A DNA stretch of 5,724 nt from Nitrososphaerales archaeon (GCA_030040055.1 JASHUK010000043.1:1-5724), one strand, 5' to 3'; shown: positions 1 through 5,303, numbered from the stretch's first letter. Numbers and translations are program-made. Notes: a model not told the origin generated them from the sequence alone.

Positions 1-433
1 TCTTCTCCTCCGCGTTCGGCACGAGCGGATAGCCGACCGACCACAGGAACATCCTCGTCGTCGACGGCCCCATGTGCTGGAACCTCTTCTGGATGTCTTC
101 CTGCAGCGCCTTCTCGTCCTTCTCGAAGTGGTCCAGGTACTTCTTGAAGGAGCCGAACTCCTTCCTGATCTCCTGGAACTCTCCCGCGTTGTGCACCGTG
201 GAGCGTATCTTCCTCTCGTTGCGGACGATGCCCGTGTCCCCCATGAGCCTCTTCAAGTCCGACTCCGCGAACTTGGCGACCCTCTCGGGTGCGTACCCGG
301 CGAAGGCCTTCTCGAACGACTTCCTCTTCTTCTCGACGACCTCCCAGTTGAGGCCGGCGGAGAACAGGTGCGTGGTCATCCTCTCGAAGTAGCCGCGGTC
401 GTCCTTCGGGGCCGACGCCTTCCAGGGTGTCAC
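1..433 (-). CDS. DNA-3-methyladenine glycosylase I (Tag)-like protein, 3' end cut by window edge
   Basis: The visible 144 residues resemble the Tag family of base-excision-repair glycosylases, helix-hairpin-helix enzymes that remove alkylated adenine from DNA. The match is clearest at residues 26-36 (AGLNWEVVEKK), 65-76 (GDTGIVRNERKI) and 122-135 (GPSTTRMFLWSVGY). These correspond to the AGLSW, DAGIIRHRGKI and C-terminal helical parts of Tag. The GTG at 433 is preferred as the start: the TATA-like box at 456-463 is about 26 bases upstream, fitting a leaderless message, and the Trp at residue 4 is typical of the family start. An internal ATG at residue 19 would cut into the first helix. Against remembered E. 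coli Tag, the adenine-contacting Glu38 aligns with His22, and the N-terminal Cys4 and His17 zinc ligands are absent. It is therefore a divergent subfamily whose substrate may differ. The C-terminus lies outside the window. Confidence 0.88.
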   Translation of the reverse strand, partial: MTPWKASAPKDDRGYFERMTTHLFSAGLNWEVVEKKRKSFEKAFAGYAPERVAKFAESDLKRLMGDTGIVRNERKIRSTVHNAGEFQEIRKEFGSFKKYLDHFEKDEKALQEDIQKRFQHMGPSTTRMFLWSVGYPLVPNAEEK

Positions 434-455
434 GTGCTTCGAAGCGTGGCCTCTG

Positions 456-463
456 TATTTATG
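456..463 (-). promoter_or_regulatory. TATA-like box of the glycosylase gene
   Basis: On the minus strand this reads CATAAATA, centred about 26 bases before the GTG at 433. That spacing would place transcription initiation at or next to the start codon, giving a leaderless message. It is the main reason for choosing this GTG. Confidence 0.6.
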
Positions 464-529
464 CGCGGCAAGGACCGGCTCCTCCGAAGTCGCCAGAGAG
501 TCCCTCGGAGTCGGCGGAGGCGCCCGTCT

Positions 530-1489
530 TCACTCTAGGGGATGTTCTCCGAGAGACTTCAGCACGCGGAGGGCCCTCAGGGTCACCATCTTGCTCGGCC
601 GCCCTGCCGCCTCCGGGGAGAAAGGAGTCACTCTCTGGGCGAACTGGACGTACTTCGCTGGCAGCCTCCCCTCGCTGAGATAGTCGGGATGGACGGGGCC
701 CAACAGCCACTTGCCGTCGGGCTGTCTCATCCTCTTCAGGAGCTTCACCGCTTTCGAAGCCCTCGGGTCCTCCCCCTTGCCGAGCGCGGCCACAAACTCG
801 AGCCCGACCAGGACGTCGTAGTAGTAGTGGTAGGGGAAGTGCAGCCGATACCATGGGTCGTATCTCTTCCCTTCCCGGAGCAGCTCCCGGTCAAGATAGA
901 ACTCCAGCCCCCTCTCCACCGCTCTCTTCATCCCGGGGGTCCACTTCTGGCGCGGGTAGGCGGCGAAGGCGCTCATCCCCTCCCAGCCGTCTATGACGCC
1001 GTTCTTCCCCCAGCAGTGCCACCCGCCGTTCGCTTTCTGGTTCTTGACGAGCCATTCGAACGCGCTCTTCACCTTCGGGTCGCCCTCGTACCCCAGCTTC
1101 ACCAGCGCCCTGGCCGTGTTCCCCACGAGGCAGAGCTCGCTCACGTCCCCGTCTCCGCAGTCGAACCCGCCGTCAGGCTTCGCGAACCTGTCACGCCACA
1201 TCTCGGCGGACTCCGCGACCCACGGGAGTTCGCGTGTCACCCCCAGGTCGGAGAGCGCGAGCAGCATCCAGTTGGTCGAAATGTATTTTGGCCTGTAGAG
1301 GTCGGCCGAGTCGTACCACGCCCCTCCGGGGAGCCTCCCGTCGCGTATCGTCTTCACCCAGCCTCTGTCGCAGATCTCCTCGCGGGCCTTCCTGAGCTCC
1401 GAACCGCCTGCGCCCATCAGGTCTCTCATGGCGAGGTACCTGACGGCCGGCTGGTCGGGCTCTGTCAGCCACCTGATGACGCTCTCCAT
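530..1489 (-). CDS. Prenyltransferase/squalene-cyclase-like alpha-toroid protein, function unknown
   Basis: This 319-residue protein has the repeat pattern of the squalene cyclase/prenyltransferase (alpha/alpha)6 toroid. Gly- and aromatic-rich turns follow helices at residues 104-111 (KPDGGFDC), 151-160 (QKANGGWHCW) and 255-263 (RQPDGKWLL), and a run of aromatics lies at 218-224. No signal peptide or membrane segment is apparent, so it is probably cytoplasmic. The DxDD acid motif of squalene-hopene cyclases is not seen and the protein is about half their length, so hopanoid synthesis should not be assumed. It could be a ligand-binding or uncharacterised terpenoid-related protein. The open frame extends upstream to 1657, but that extension is Arg-rich, overlaps the RNase H gene and lacks the family look. 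ATG 1489 starts MESVIRWL, a natural family N-terminus, with a TATA-like box about 28 bases upstream. It lies 76 bases downstream of the RNase HI stop. Confidence 0.85.
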   Translation of the reverse strand: MESVIRWLTEPDQPAVRYLAMRDLMGAGGSELRKAREEICDRGWVKTIRDGRLPGGAWYDSADLYRPKYISTNWMLLALSDLGVTRELPWVAESAEMWRDRFAKPDGGFDCGDGDVSELCLVGNTARALVKLGYEGDPKVKSAFEWLVKNQKANGGWHCWGKNGVIDGWEGMSAFAAYPRQKWTPGMKRAVERGLEFYLDRELLREGKRYDPWYRLHFPYHYYYDVLVGLEFVAALGKGEDPRASKAVKLLKRMRQPDGKWLLGPVHPDYLSEGRLPAKYVQFAQRVTPFSPEAAGRPSKMVTLRALRVLKSLGEHPLE

Positions 1490-1513
1490 GCCGTTCGGGG
1501 TCGGCTCCGGGCA

Positions 1514-1520
1514 CTTATTG
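1514..1520 (-). promoter_or_regulatory. TATA-like box of the toroid-protein gene
   Basis: The minus-strand sequence CAATAAG is an AT-rich island in GC-rich DNA, centred about 28 bases before ATG 1489. It suggests a leaderless or near-leaderless transcript and a promoter independent of the upstream RNase H gene. The match to a strong archaeal TATA box is only moderate. Confidence 0.45.
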
Positions 1521-1565
1521 AGGCATCGCCGGGGGACGTCTCGCTCCGGCCGGGCGACGGACCGC

Positions 1566-1985
1566 TCAGGCCGCCGGTTCCTTATGCTTCTCGTAGGCGA
1601 CTCTCGAGAGCAGGTCCGCCTCCGCGTTCCTCTCTCTCGGGACCCACTCGAAGGCAACGGGGCCGAACCCCCCGATTAGGTCCCTGGCTTCCTTGAGCTT
1701 GGACAGGTAGCCTCCTCCCTTCACCTTCCACCCCTTCGCCATCTGGCCCACGAGCAGCTGCGAGTCCGACCTCACCACTATGTCGCGCGTGACGCCCATC
1801 TCCTTGAGCTTCTTGAGCGCCTCGACGAGGGCCGTGTACTCCGCGTAGTTGTTGGTGACGTCCCGCCCCGCGAGCCCCTCCCCCTCGGCCAGCTTCTCCG
1901 CACCGTCGTAGATCAGGAACCCGTACGTCCCGGTGCCGGGGTTCCTCGGCTCCGCCAGCCCGTCTACGTACACATATACAGTCAT
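1566..1985 (-). CDS. rnhA: Ribonuclease HI, archaeal type
   Basis: This 139-residue enzyme is expected to cleave the RNA strand of RNA-DNA hybrids, such as R-loops, primer remnants and embedded ribonucleotide stretches, using divalent metal ions. The four acidic active-site positions of the RNase H fold are all visible: Asp8 in YVDG, Glu49 in NNYAEYTAL, Asp74 in VRSDSQL, and Asp124 in the RNAEAD motif. The catalytic His loop of the E. coli enzyme is not obvious. Arg117 lies seven residues before the last Asp, matching my recollection of the Arg used by the Sulfolobus tokodaii enzyme. There is no N-terminal hybrid-binding domain, so it is a minimal single-domain form. ATG 1985 was chosen because the protein then begins right at the first beta strand. 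The gap to the upstream CBS gene is only 20 bases and no convincing TATA box precedes it, so co-transcription with that gene is likely. Confidence 0.93.
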   Translation of the reverse strand: MTVYVYVDGLAEPRNPGTGTYGFLIYDGAEKLAEGEGLAGRDVTNNYAEYTALVEALKKLKEMGVTRDIVVRSDSQLLVGQMAKGWKVKGGGYLSKLKEARDLIGGFGPVAFEWVPRERNAEADLLSRVAYEKHKEPAA

Positions 1986-2005
1986 GCTGTCATACACATA
2001 TCCGC

Positions 2006-2434
2006 CTAGACCCAGGGGCCCTGCAGCCTGCCTATCTGGGAGGAGACCTTGTCCACGTAGTCGTTCAGGCGGGCCAGCAAGGTCTTCGACGTGATGAACC
2101 CGATGACCTCGTCCCCCTGCTTCACGAGCATCCGCCTGATGCCGCGCTCGTTCATCATCCTGGAGACCGCGTCGATGCCCGTCCCGGCGTCCACGTAGAC
2201 CACGTCCCTCGTCATTATCTCCGTCAGGGTCACCTTCGAGGGGTCCAGACCCCCCGCGACCACCTTCGAAACGATGTCCCACTCGGTGACTATCCCCTCG
2301 GGGCTCTGGTGCGAGCCGACCACGGCGAACCCGTGCCTGGACGTCCTCATCGACCTCGCCGCCTCGAGCACCGTCTCCTTCGGAGAGAGGCTCAGGAAGT
2401 CCTTCTCGACGATGTCCCTCGCGTATAGGACCAC
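2006..2434 (-). CDS. Two-CBS-domain protein
   Basis: This 142-residue protein consists almost entirely of a CBS (Bateman) pair, a module that usually binds adenine nucleotides or S-adenosylmethionine and acts as a sensor or regulatory subunit. CBS1 spans about residues 6-58 and ends in GIVTEWDIVSKV; its TEWD (50-53) carries the Asp that commonly contacts ligand ribose. CBS2 spans about 72-123, beginning TEIMTRDVVYV and ending IGFITSKTLLARL. In CBS2 the equivalent Asp is replaced by Thr (TSKT), so the two sites may not be equivalent. There is no fused catalytic or DNA-binding domain, and the partner is unknown. The frame is open upstream to 2488. GTG 2434 is preferred because a TATA-like box (2455-2462) is about 25 bases upstream and translation would begin right before the first CBS strand; a start at 2486-2488 would place the promoter inside the gene. 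RNase HI follows after 20 bases. Confidence 0.9.
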   Translation of the reverse strand: MVLYARDIVEKDFLSLSPKETVLEAARSMRTSRHGFAVVGSHQSPEGIVTEWDIVSKVVAGGLDPSKVTLTEIMTRDVVYVDAGTGIDAVSRMMNERGIRRMLVKQGDEVIGFITSKTLLARLNDYVDKVSSQIGRLQGPWV

Positions 2435-2454
2435 AGGCCCACGCGCCCGCGCGA

Positions 2455-2462
2455 TGATAAAA
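2455..2462 (-). promoter_or_regulatory. TATA-like box of the CBS-RNase H unit
   Basis: The minus strand reads TTTTATCA, centred about 25 bases before GTG 2434, as for a leaderless archaeal transcript. This argues against the upstream in-frame start at 2488. The box directly abuts the inverted repeat at 2463-2477. Confidence 0.6.
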
Positions 2463-2477
2463 CCCTTCCCGGAAGGG
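2463..2477. repeat. Perfect 7-bp inverted repeat abutting the CBS promoter
   Basis: CCCTTCC-C-GGAAGGG is a perfect 15-base dyad immediately upstream, in the direction of transcription, of the TATA-like box of the CBS gene. It covers the place where the TFB-recognition element would lie. It could be an operator. With arms this short and GC-rich, chance occurrence cannot be excluded. Confidence 0.4.
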
Positions 2478-2493
2478 GGGCGCAGCACCCTGG

Positions 2494-2504
2494 AAAACCA
2501 AAAT
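2494..2504 (-). terminator. Possible T-rich archaeal terminator after the TRAM gene
   Basis: On the minus strand this reads ATTTTGGTTTT, two T4 runs in otherwise GC-rich DNA, about 65-75 bases past the TAA at 2568 and before the next promoter. Archaeal RNA polymerase often stops at such T-runs without a hairpin. The runs are short, so this is tentative. Confidence 0.35.
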
Positions 2505-2567
2505 GAAGCGGAGCGGCCGTCGTTGAGACTGGCCGCCTACGCACTGAAGAAGGCCCCCGGAGGGGTC

Positions 2568-2924
2568 TTACATCCCAGTCTCTTCGCTCTCTGTTGAGGA
2601 ACCGGCCTGAGCGCCCATTCCGCCTTCAGCGCCGACTGGACTGCCAGTGGCGAACCTGTTGGCGACTTGGGTCACCTTGACCTTGCCCGACCAGCCCTGC
2701 TTGGCGCCGGCCACGAAGATGACGAAACCGTCGATCTTCGCGATGCCGTCACCGCGCCTGCTGATCTCAGAAATGGTCACGTCGTACTCTTTCCCGACTT
2801 CAACAGGCTTTGGCTTGAAGGACCTGAATCCGCCCCCGCTTGGGCCGCGGCCGTAATTCCCTCGTCCGAAACTCGTCTTTTCACATCCTAGCGTCTTTCG
2901 GTGTCGCTGAGGACCGCCCCTCAA
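2568..2924 (-). CDS. TRAM-domain RNA-binding protein; start codon uncertain
   Basis: A small TRAM-domain protein of the archaeal stand-alone type; such proteins bind RNA and are thought to act as RNA chaperones in the cytoplasm. The TRAM barrel runs from PVEVGKEYDVTI through SRRGDGIAKIDGFVIFVAGAK to KVKVTQVANRFATG, with the hallmark RGDGIAKIDGFVIFV. A Gly/Arg-rich N-terminal stretch (GRGNYGRGPSGGG) may aid RNA contact, and the tail is Ser/Glu-rich. The coordinates use the only conventional start in the open frame, TTG at 2924, giving 118 residues. However, the TATA-like box at 2929-2939 would place initiation near 2908, downstream of that TTG. A family-like N-terminus (SFGRGNYGRG) follows an ACG codon at 2874-2876, just after an AGGATGTGA motif close to the archaeal Shine-Dalgarno consensus; an ACG start would give 102 residues. 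The function is well supported; the N-terminus is not. Confidence 0.87.
   Translation of the reverse strand: MRGGPQRHRKTLGCEKTSFGRGNYGRGPSGGGFRSFKPKPVEVGKEYDVTISEISRRGDGIAKIDGFVIFVAGAKQGWSGKVKVTQVANRFATGSPVGAEGGMGAQAGSSTESEETGM
2880..2888 (-). promoter_or_regulatory. Candidate Shine-Dalgarno motif of the TRAM gene
   Basis: The minus strand reads AGGATGTGA across about this position, differing at one base from the AGGAGGTGA complement of the 16S rRNA tail. It sits a few bases before an in-frame ACG and nowhere near a conventional in-frame start. The embedded ATG is followed at once by a TGA stop in its own frame. Confidence 0.4.
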
Positions 2925-2928
2925 CCTT

Positions 2929-2939
2929 GCTTATTAAGC
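2929..2939 (-). promoter_or_regulatory. Palindromic TATA-like box of the TRAM gene
   Basis: GCTTA-T-TAAGC is an 11-base palindrome and one of the most AT-rich spots in the intergenic region. On the minus strand it reads CTTAATAAG and would direct initiation near 2908. Its symmetry means it reads the same way toward the plus-strand gene, but that gene has its own closer box at 3004-3010. Confidence 0.5.
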
Positions 2940-3003
2940 ATAATCCCCTTTCCTCGCCGAATCTGAGAGGCGGACGCCCCTGCCCTCTCTTCGGGCCGGT
3001 CAG

Positions 3004-3010
3004 CTTAAAT
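3004..3010 (+). promoter_or_regulatory. TATA-like box of the small 79-residue protein gene
   Basis: CTTAAAT is centred about 32 bases before ATG 3039, predicting initiation around 3033 and a 5' leader of only a few bases. Together with the box at 2929-2939 it defines a divergent promoter region between the TRAM gene and this one. Confidence 0.5.
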
Positions 3011-3038
3011 CGGTTGGACCAGGGCGACCCGCCGAGCG

Positions 3039-3278
3039 ATGCCCACCCTGAGCTTCGACCAGGCGAAGGACAAGATGGCCGGCCTCCTGAAGTCGGCGGT
3101 GGGGGTCGACGAGTTCGAGATAACCTCGGCGAAGCTAGACGACGCCCAGGGGGTGTGGAAGGTGGACGTCGAGTACAGGAAGCTGAAGGCCATGTTCTCC
3201 GAGAGCGCCTCCGCCATCATCGACGCCGAGAGCGGCGAAGTCAGGGAATTCAGGAAGGGCATACAGAACCGGGTCTGA
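3039..3278 (+). CDS. Small conserved-looking protein of unknown function, PepSY/GvpO-like topology
   Basis: This 79-residue protein is not recognised as a member of a named family. It appears to have an N-terminal helix (residues 5-20, DQAKDKMAGLLKSAVG) followed by beta strands: FEITSAKLDD, GVWKVDVEYRKL, and SASAIIDAESGEVREFRKG. A helix followed by strands ending in a D-x-x-x-G-E-V turn recalls PepSY-type and GvpO-type small domains, but that is topology only, not a firm assignment. There is no signal peptide, membrane segment or cysteine, so it is probably a soluble cytoplasmic protein. ATG 3039 fits the TATA-like box at 3004-3010 and the first predicted helix. GC-rich third positions and a coherent protein support it as a real gene. 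CdvB begins 100 bases downstream with its own TATA-like box, so a functional link is only possible, not shown. Confidence 0.78.
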   Translation: MPTLSFDQAKDKMAGLLKSAVGVDEFEITSAKLDDAQGVWKVDVEYRKLKAMFSESASAIIDAESGEVREFRKGIQNRV

Positions 3279-3342
3279 GCGCCGCGGCGTTCCCCTATTG
3301 GCGCGGCTGTGGTCGAACTAAACTACCCAAACGGCCGCCGGG

Positions 3343-3349
3343 ATTAAAG
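3343..3349 (+). promoter_or_regulatory. TATA-like box of cdvB
   Basis: ATTAAAG is centred about 33 bases before ATG 3379, predicting initiation near 3371 and a leader of about eight bases. The dyad at 3351-3369 fills the space between this box and the predicted initiation site. Confidence 0.5.
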
Positions 3350-3350
3350 T

Positions 3351-3369
3351 CCCCGCCATTAGTGCGGGG
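3351..3369. repeat. GC-rich inverted repeat between TATA box and start of cdvB
   Basis: CCCCGC-CATTAGT-GCGGGG is a perfect 6-bp inverted repeat with a 7-base spacer. It lies directly downstream of the cdvB TATA-like box and ends just before the predicted initiation site. A protein bound here would block RNA polymerase, so an operator is plausible. It could also be a terminator-like hairpin for the preceding small gene, but no T-run follows it. Confidence 0.45.
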
Positions 3370-3378
3370 GGCGGCCCA

Positions 3379-4035
3379 ATGGGCTCGTTGTCGGCTTTTT
3401 CCAGCAGCTGGGAGAAGAAGAAGGACAAGGACGGGGGTAGGGGGCTCGGGAGCCTCCTCAGGGACGCGCCCCCTGTCAAGCCACAGCTGGAGAGGGCGAC
3501 CAAGGAGATCGGGGTGCTGATAGCGAGGCTCGCGCAGGCCGAGGCCAGGGTGAAGTCGAGGGACGAGGCCATCTTCAGGAGGGTGGTCCTCGCCCTCCAG
3601 AAGGGCGACCGCGACCACGCTTCCATTTACGCCAACGAGCTGTCGGAAGTGAGGAAGATCGGCGCGACCGTGTCCGGGGCGAAGCTCGCGCTAGAGCAGG
3701 TCTCGATGAGGATAGCGACAATAACCGACATGGGGGAGGTCGCCGCGATCCTCGCGCCGACGATATCGGTCGTGAAGGGGGTCGGGCAGGGGCTAGGGAG
3801 CCTGCTCCCAGGGGCCAACGGCCAGCTGGCCGAGATCTCGACGCTGCTGAGCACGACTCTGGTCGAGGCCGGGACGGTGGGAGGCAACTCCCTGAACTTC
3901 GAGGCCGCCAACGAGGAGGCGGAGAGGGTGCTCGACGAGGCTTCCGCCGTGGCCTACCGCCAGGTCGAGGCCGAGTTCCCCAAGGTGCCCGCCGCCGTGG
4001 CCCGGAGCGACGAGGAAGAAGGCCTGACCGCGTAG
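3379..4035 (+). CDS. cdvB: CdvB-family ESCRT-III (Snf7-like) cell-division/membrane-remodelling protein
   Basis: This 218-residue protein matches archaeal CdvB, the ESCRT-III homologue that polymerises on the inner membrane face at the division site and is remodelled by the CdvC/Vps4 ATPase. After a basic, Gly-rich lead (residues 10-30), the core helices are clear. Helix 1 covers PPVKPQLERATKEIGVLIAR to about 60. The second long helix contains KSRDEAIFRRVVLALQKGD and the family signature YANELSEVRKI (84-94). A third stretch, GAKLALEQVSMRIATITDMGE (100-120), precedes the conserved APTISVVKGVGQGL (126-139). Residues 173-200 form a further acidic helix. The protein ends without the C-terminal winged helix that links Sulfolobus CdvB to CdvA, and has only FPKVPAAV (200-207) as a short proline-containing segment near the place of a CdvC-binding motif. 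It may therefore be one of several CdvB paralogues. cdvA and cdvC are not in this window. Confidence 0.93.
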   Translation: MGSLSAFSSSWEKKKDKDGGRGLGSLLRDAPPVKPQLERATKEIGVLIARLAQAEARVKSRDEAIFRRVVLALQKGDRDHASIYANELSEVRKIGATVSGAKLALEQVSMRIATITDMGEVAAILAPTISVVKGVGQGLGSLLPGANGQLAEISTLLSTTLVEAGTVGGNSLNFEAANEEAERVLDEASAVAYRQVEAEFPKVPAAVARSDEEEGLTA

Positions 4036-4048
4036 ACGCGCTTCAACG

Positions 4049-4056
4049 TTTTATAC
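4049..4056 (+). promoter_or_regulatory. TATA-like box of the GT-C-like membrane protein gene
   Basis: TTTTATAC is the best TATA match in the window, centred about 26 bases before ATG 4079. It implies a leaderless message starting at that ATG and rules against the in-frame GTG at 4064. It begins 13 bases after the cdvB stop, and its T-run could also help end the cdvB transcript. Confidence 0.65.
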
Positions 4057-4078
4057 GCAAAGAGTGCCCGAGCCCAAG

Positions 4079-5269
4079 ATGGCGAGCAGGAAGTCCCTCT
4101 ACGCCTGTCTCGCGGCAGCGTTCGCCTCCCTTCTGGTCAGCGCCGACCTCCACGACCCGCTGTCTGTGCCTAACATCTACAGCGACATCATTTCATTCTG
4201 GGGAAGGTCCTGGGTCGCGCAGGGGTCGCTTCCCTACGTCTCCCAGGGGTTCGAATACCCGACCCTGTCGGGGGTGATCCTCTACGTCGCGCGGACCATC
4301 GGCGGAAGCGAGCTGGGCTACTACTACACGTTCACCGCCATGTCCTTCGTCTCGACCGGCGTCCTCGTCTGGGCATGCTGGAAGGTGGCGAAGAAGCGGG
4401 GGAAGGACCTGAAGCCGCTCTACTTCCTCCTGCCGAGCTTCATCATCTACGGGATCTACAACTTCGACATCTTCCACGTGACGTTCGCCATGCTCGGCCT
4501 CCTTGCCCTGATGTCAGGGAAGAGAACCTCATCGGCGCTCGCACTCGGACTCGCCATAGCGACGAAGCTGACGACCTTCGTGCTGATCCCGGTCTTCCTG
4601 CTCGAAATACGGGAGTGGAAGGGCATGACGAAGTTCTTGGTCGTGCTTCTGGCGACGCTGGCCGCTGTCAACCTCCCTTTCATCGTCGCGAACTACGGGA
4701 ACTGGATCTATACCTACACGTTCCAGAGGGGCTACGGCCTGGAAGAGGCCTGGTACGTGTGGATATTCCAGAACCCGTCCACCTGGGGGGCGGCAAAGAG
4801 CTTCGGGCTGGCACTGATGGGACTCCTCCTGCTCCGCGTCTACACCCTCAGGGTCGACGTAGTCACGAGGTCGTATCTGGCGATCACGGCATACCTGCTC
4901 GGGACCTACGTCTACGCGCCGCAGTGGAACCTCTTGCTGATTCCTTTCGCCGCGGTCCTCGCACTAGACACCCCTTCGATGTACATCTGGGAAGCGTGCA
5001 ACGCCATGATCATACTAACTTGGTTCGACCAGAGCAACCCTACCATGGCATGGACGATCCCCCAGGAGTTCGCGCTCGTGAGGGACGTCATGCTGGTCGT
5101 CATGACACTCTCCCTGATGCGGAGGGAGGGATGGAGTCTCCGATCGATGCTCCCTCACCTGAGACAGAAGACGCTCGACCCAGGCCCGCTCGGGCCGGAG
5201 CCTGCCGCCCCGGCGCCGGTTACGCTCCAAGCGAGTCGGGATACTTCCGACCTCGCCTCGCGTTCCTGA
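4079..5269 (+). CDS. Polytopic membrane protein, probable GT-C glycosyltransferase (GT87/DUF2029-like)
   Basis: This 396-residue protein has about nine or ten hydrophobic segments, the first at residues 7-21. Its layout suits GT-C glycosyltransferases that take a sugar from a polyprenyl-phosphate donor on the outer membrane face. Supporting motifs are an acidic first loop with YSDI (34-37), FEYPTLSG (58-65), NFDIF (128-132), a helix with AIATKLTTFVLIP (159-171), and YAPQWNLLLIP (279-289). The last resembles the Y-[SA]-P-Q-[YW] element common in GT87 and related mannosyltransferases. A likely role is building cell-surface or lipid-linked glycans. The acceptor and sugar cannot be read from the sequence. 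The C-terminal 45 residues are Pro/Ala/Ser-rich and probably cytoplasmic. ATG 4079 is preferred over the in-frame GTG 4064 because of the TATA-like box 26 bases upstream. Confidence 0.85.
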   Translation: MASRKSLYACLAAAFASLLVSADLHDPLSVPNIYSDIISFWGRSWVAQGSLPYVSQGFEYPTLSGVILYVARTIGGSELGYYYTFTAMSFVSTGVLVWACWKVAKKRGKDLKPLYFLLPSFIIYGIYNFDIFHVTFAMLGLLALMSGKRTSSALALGLAIATKLTTFVLIPVFLLEIREWKGMTKFLVVLLATLAAVNLPFIVANYGNWIYTYTFQRGYGLEEAWYVWIFQNPSTWGAAKSFGLALMGLLLLRVYTLRVDVVTRSYLAITAYLLGTYVYAPQWNLLLIPFAAVLALDTPSMYIWEACNAMIILTWFDQSNPTMAWTIPQEFALVRDVMLVVMTLSLMRREGWSLRSMLPHLRQKTLDPGPLGPEPAAPAPVTLQASRDTSDLASRS

Positions 5270-5274
5270 GAGCG

Positions 5275-5282
5275 GTTATAAG
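5275..5282 (+). promoter_or_regulatory. TATA-like box of the FUN14-like gene
   Basis: GTTATAAG lies just after the stop of the preceding gene and is centred about 25 bases before GTG 5304. It supports that GTG as the first codon of a leaderless transcript. Confidence 0.6.
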
Positions 5283-5303
5283 GGAAGGAAACCACGTAGC
5301 GGC

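Noticed and set aside
434..529. Possible small gene or RNA between the glycosylase and toroid-protein genes.
   Set aside because: Only the TATA-like box of the glycosylase gene is visible. I saw no cloverleaf, coherent short protein or repeat.
74..538. Plus-strand open frames across the left edge.
   Set aside because: They are antisense to a clear Tag-like protein on the minus strand and consist mostly of Leu, Val and Arg without domain character.
542..1696. A 384-codon plus-strand open frame opposite the toroid-protein gene.
   Set aside because: It is rich in Pro, Arg, His and Leu with no recognisable domain, as expected for an antisense shadow in GC-rich DNA. The minus strand encodes a coherent protein.
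1566..2501. A single 311-codon minus-strand frame that ends in RNase HI and could suggest a fusion protein.
   Set aside because: Its first half is the shadow of the CBS gene in another frame, Arg/Gly-rich and low in complexity. A complete RNase HI begins at ATG 1985 and a complete CBS protein occupies the other frame.
3279..3304. GCGCC and GGCGC arms that could form a terminator hairpin after the 79-residue gene.
   Set aside because: The arms are only five bases with a 16-base loop and no T-run follows, so there is too little to support a terminator.
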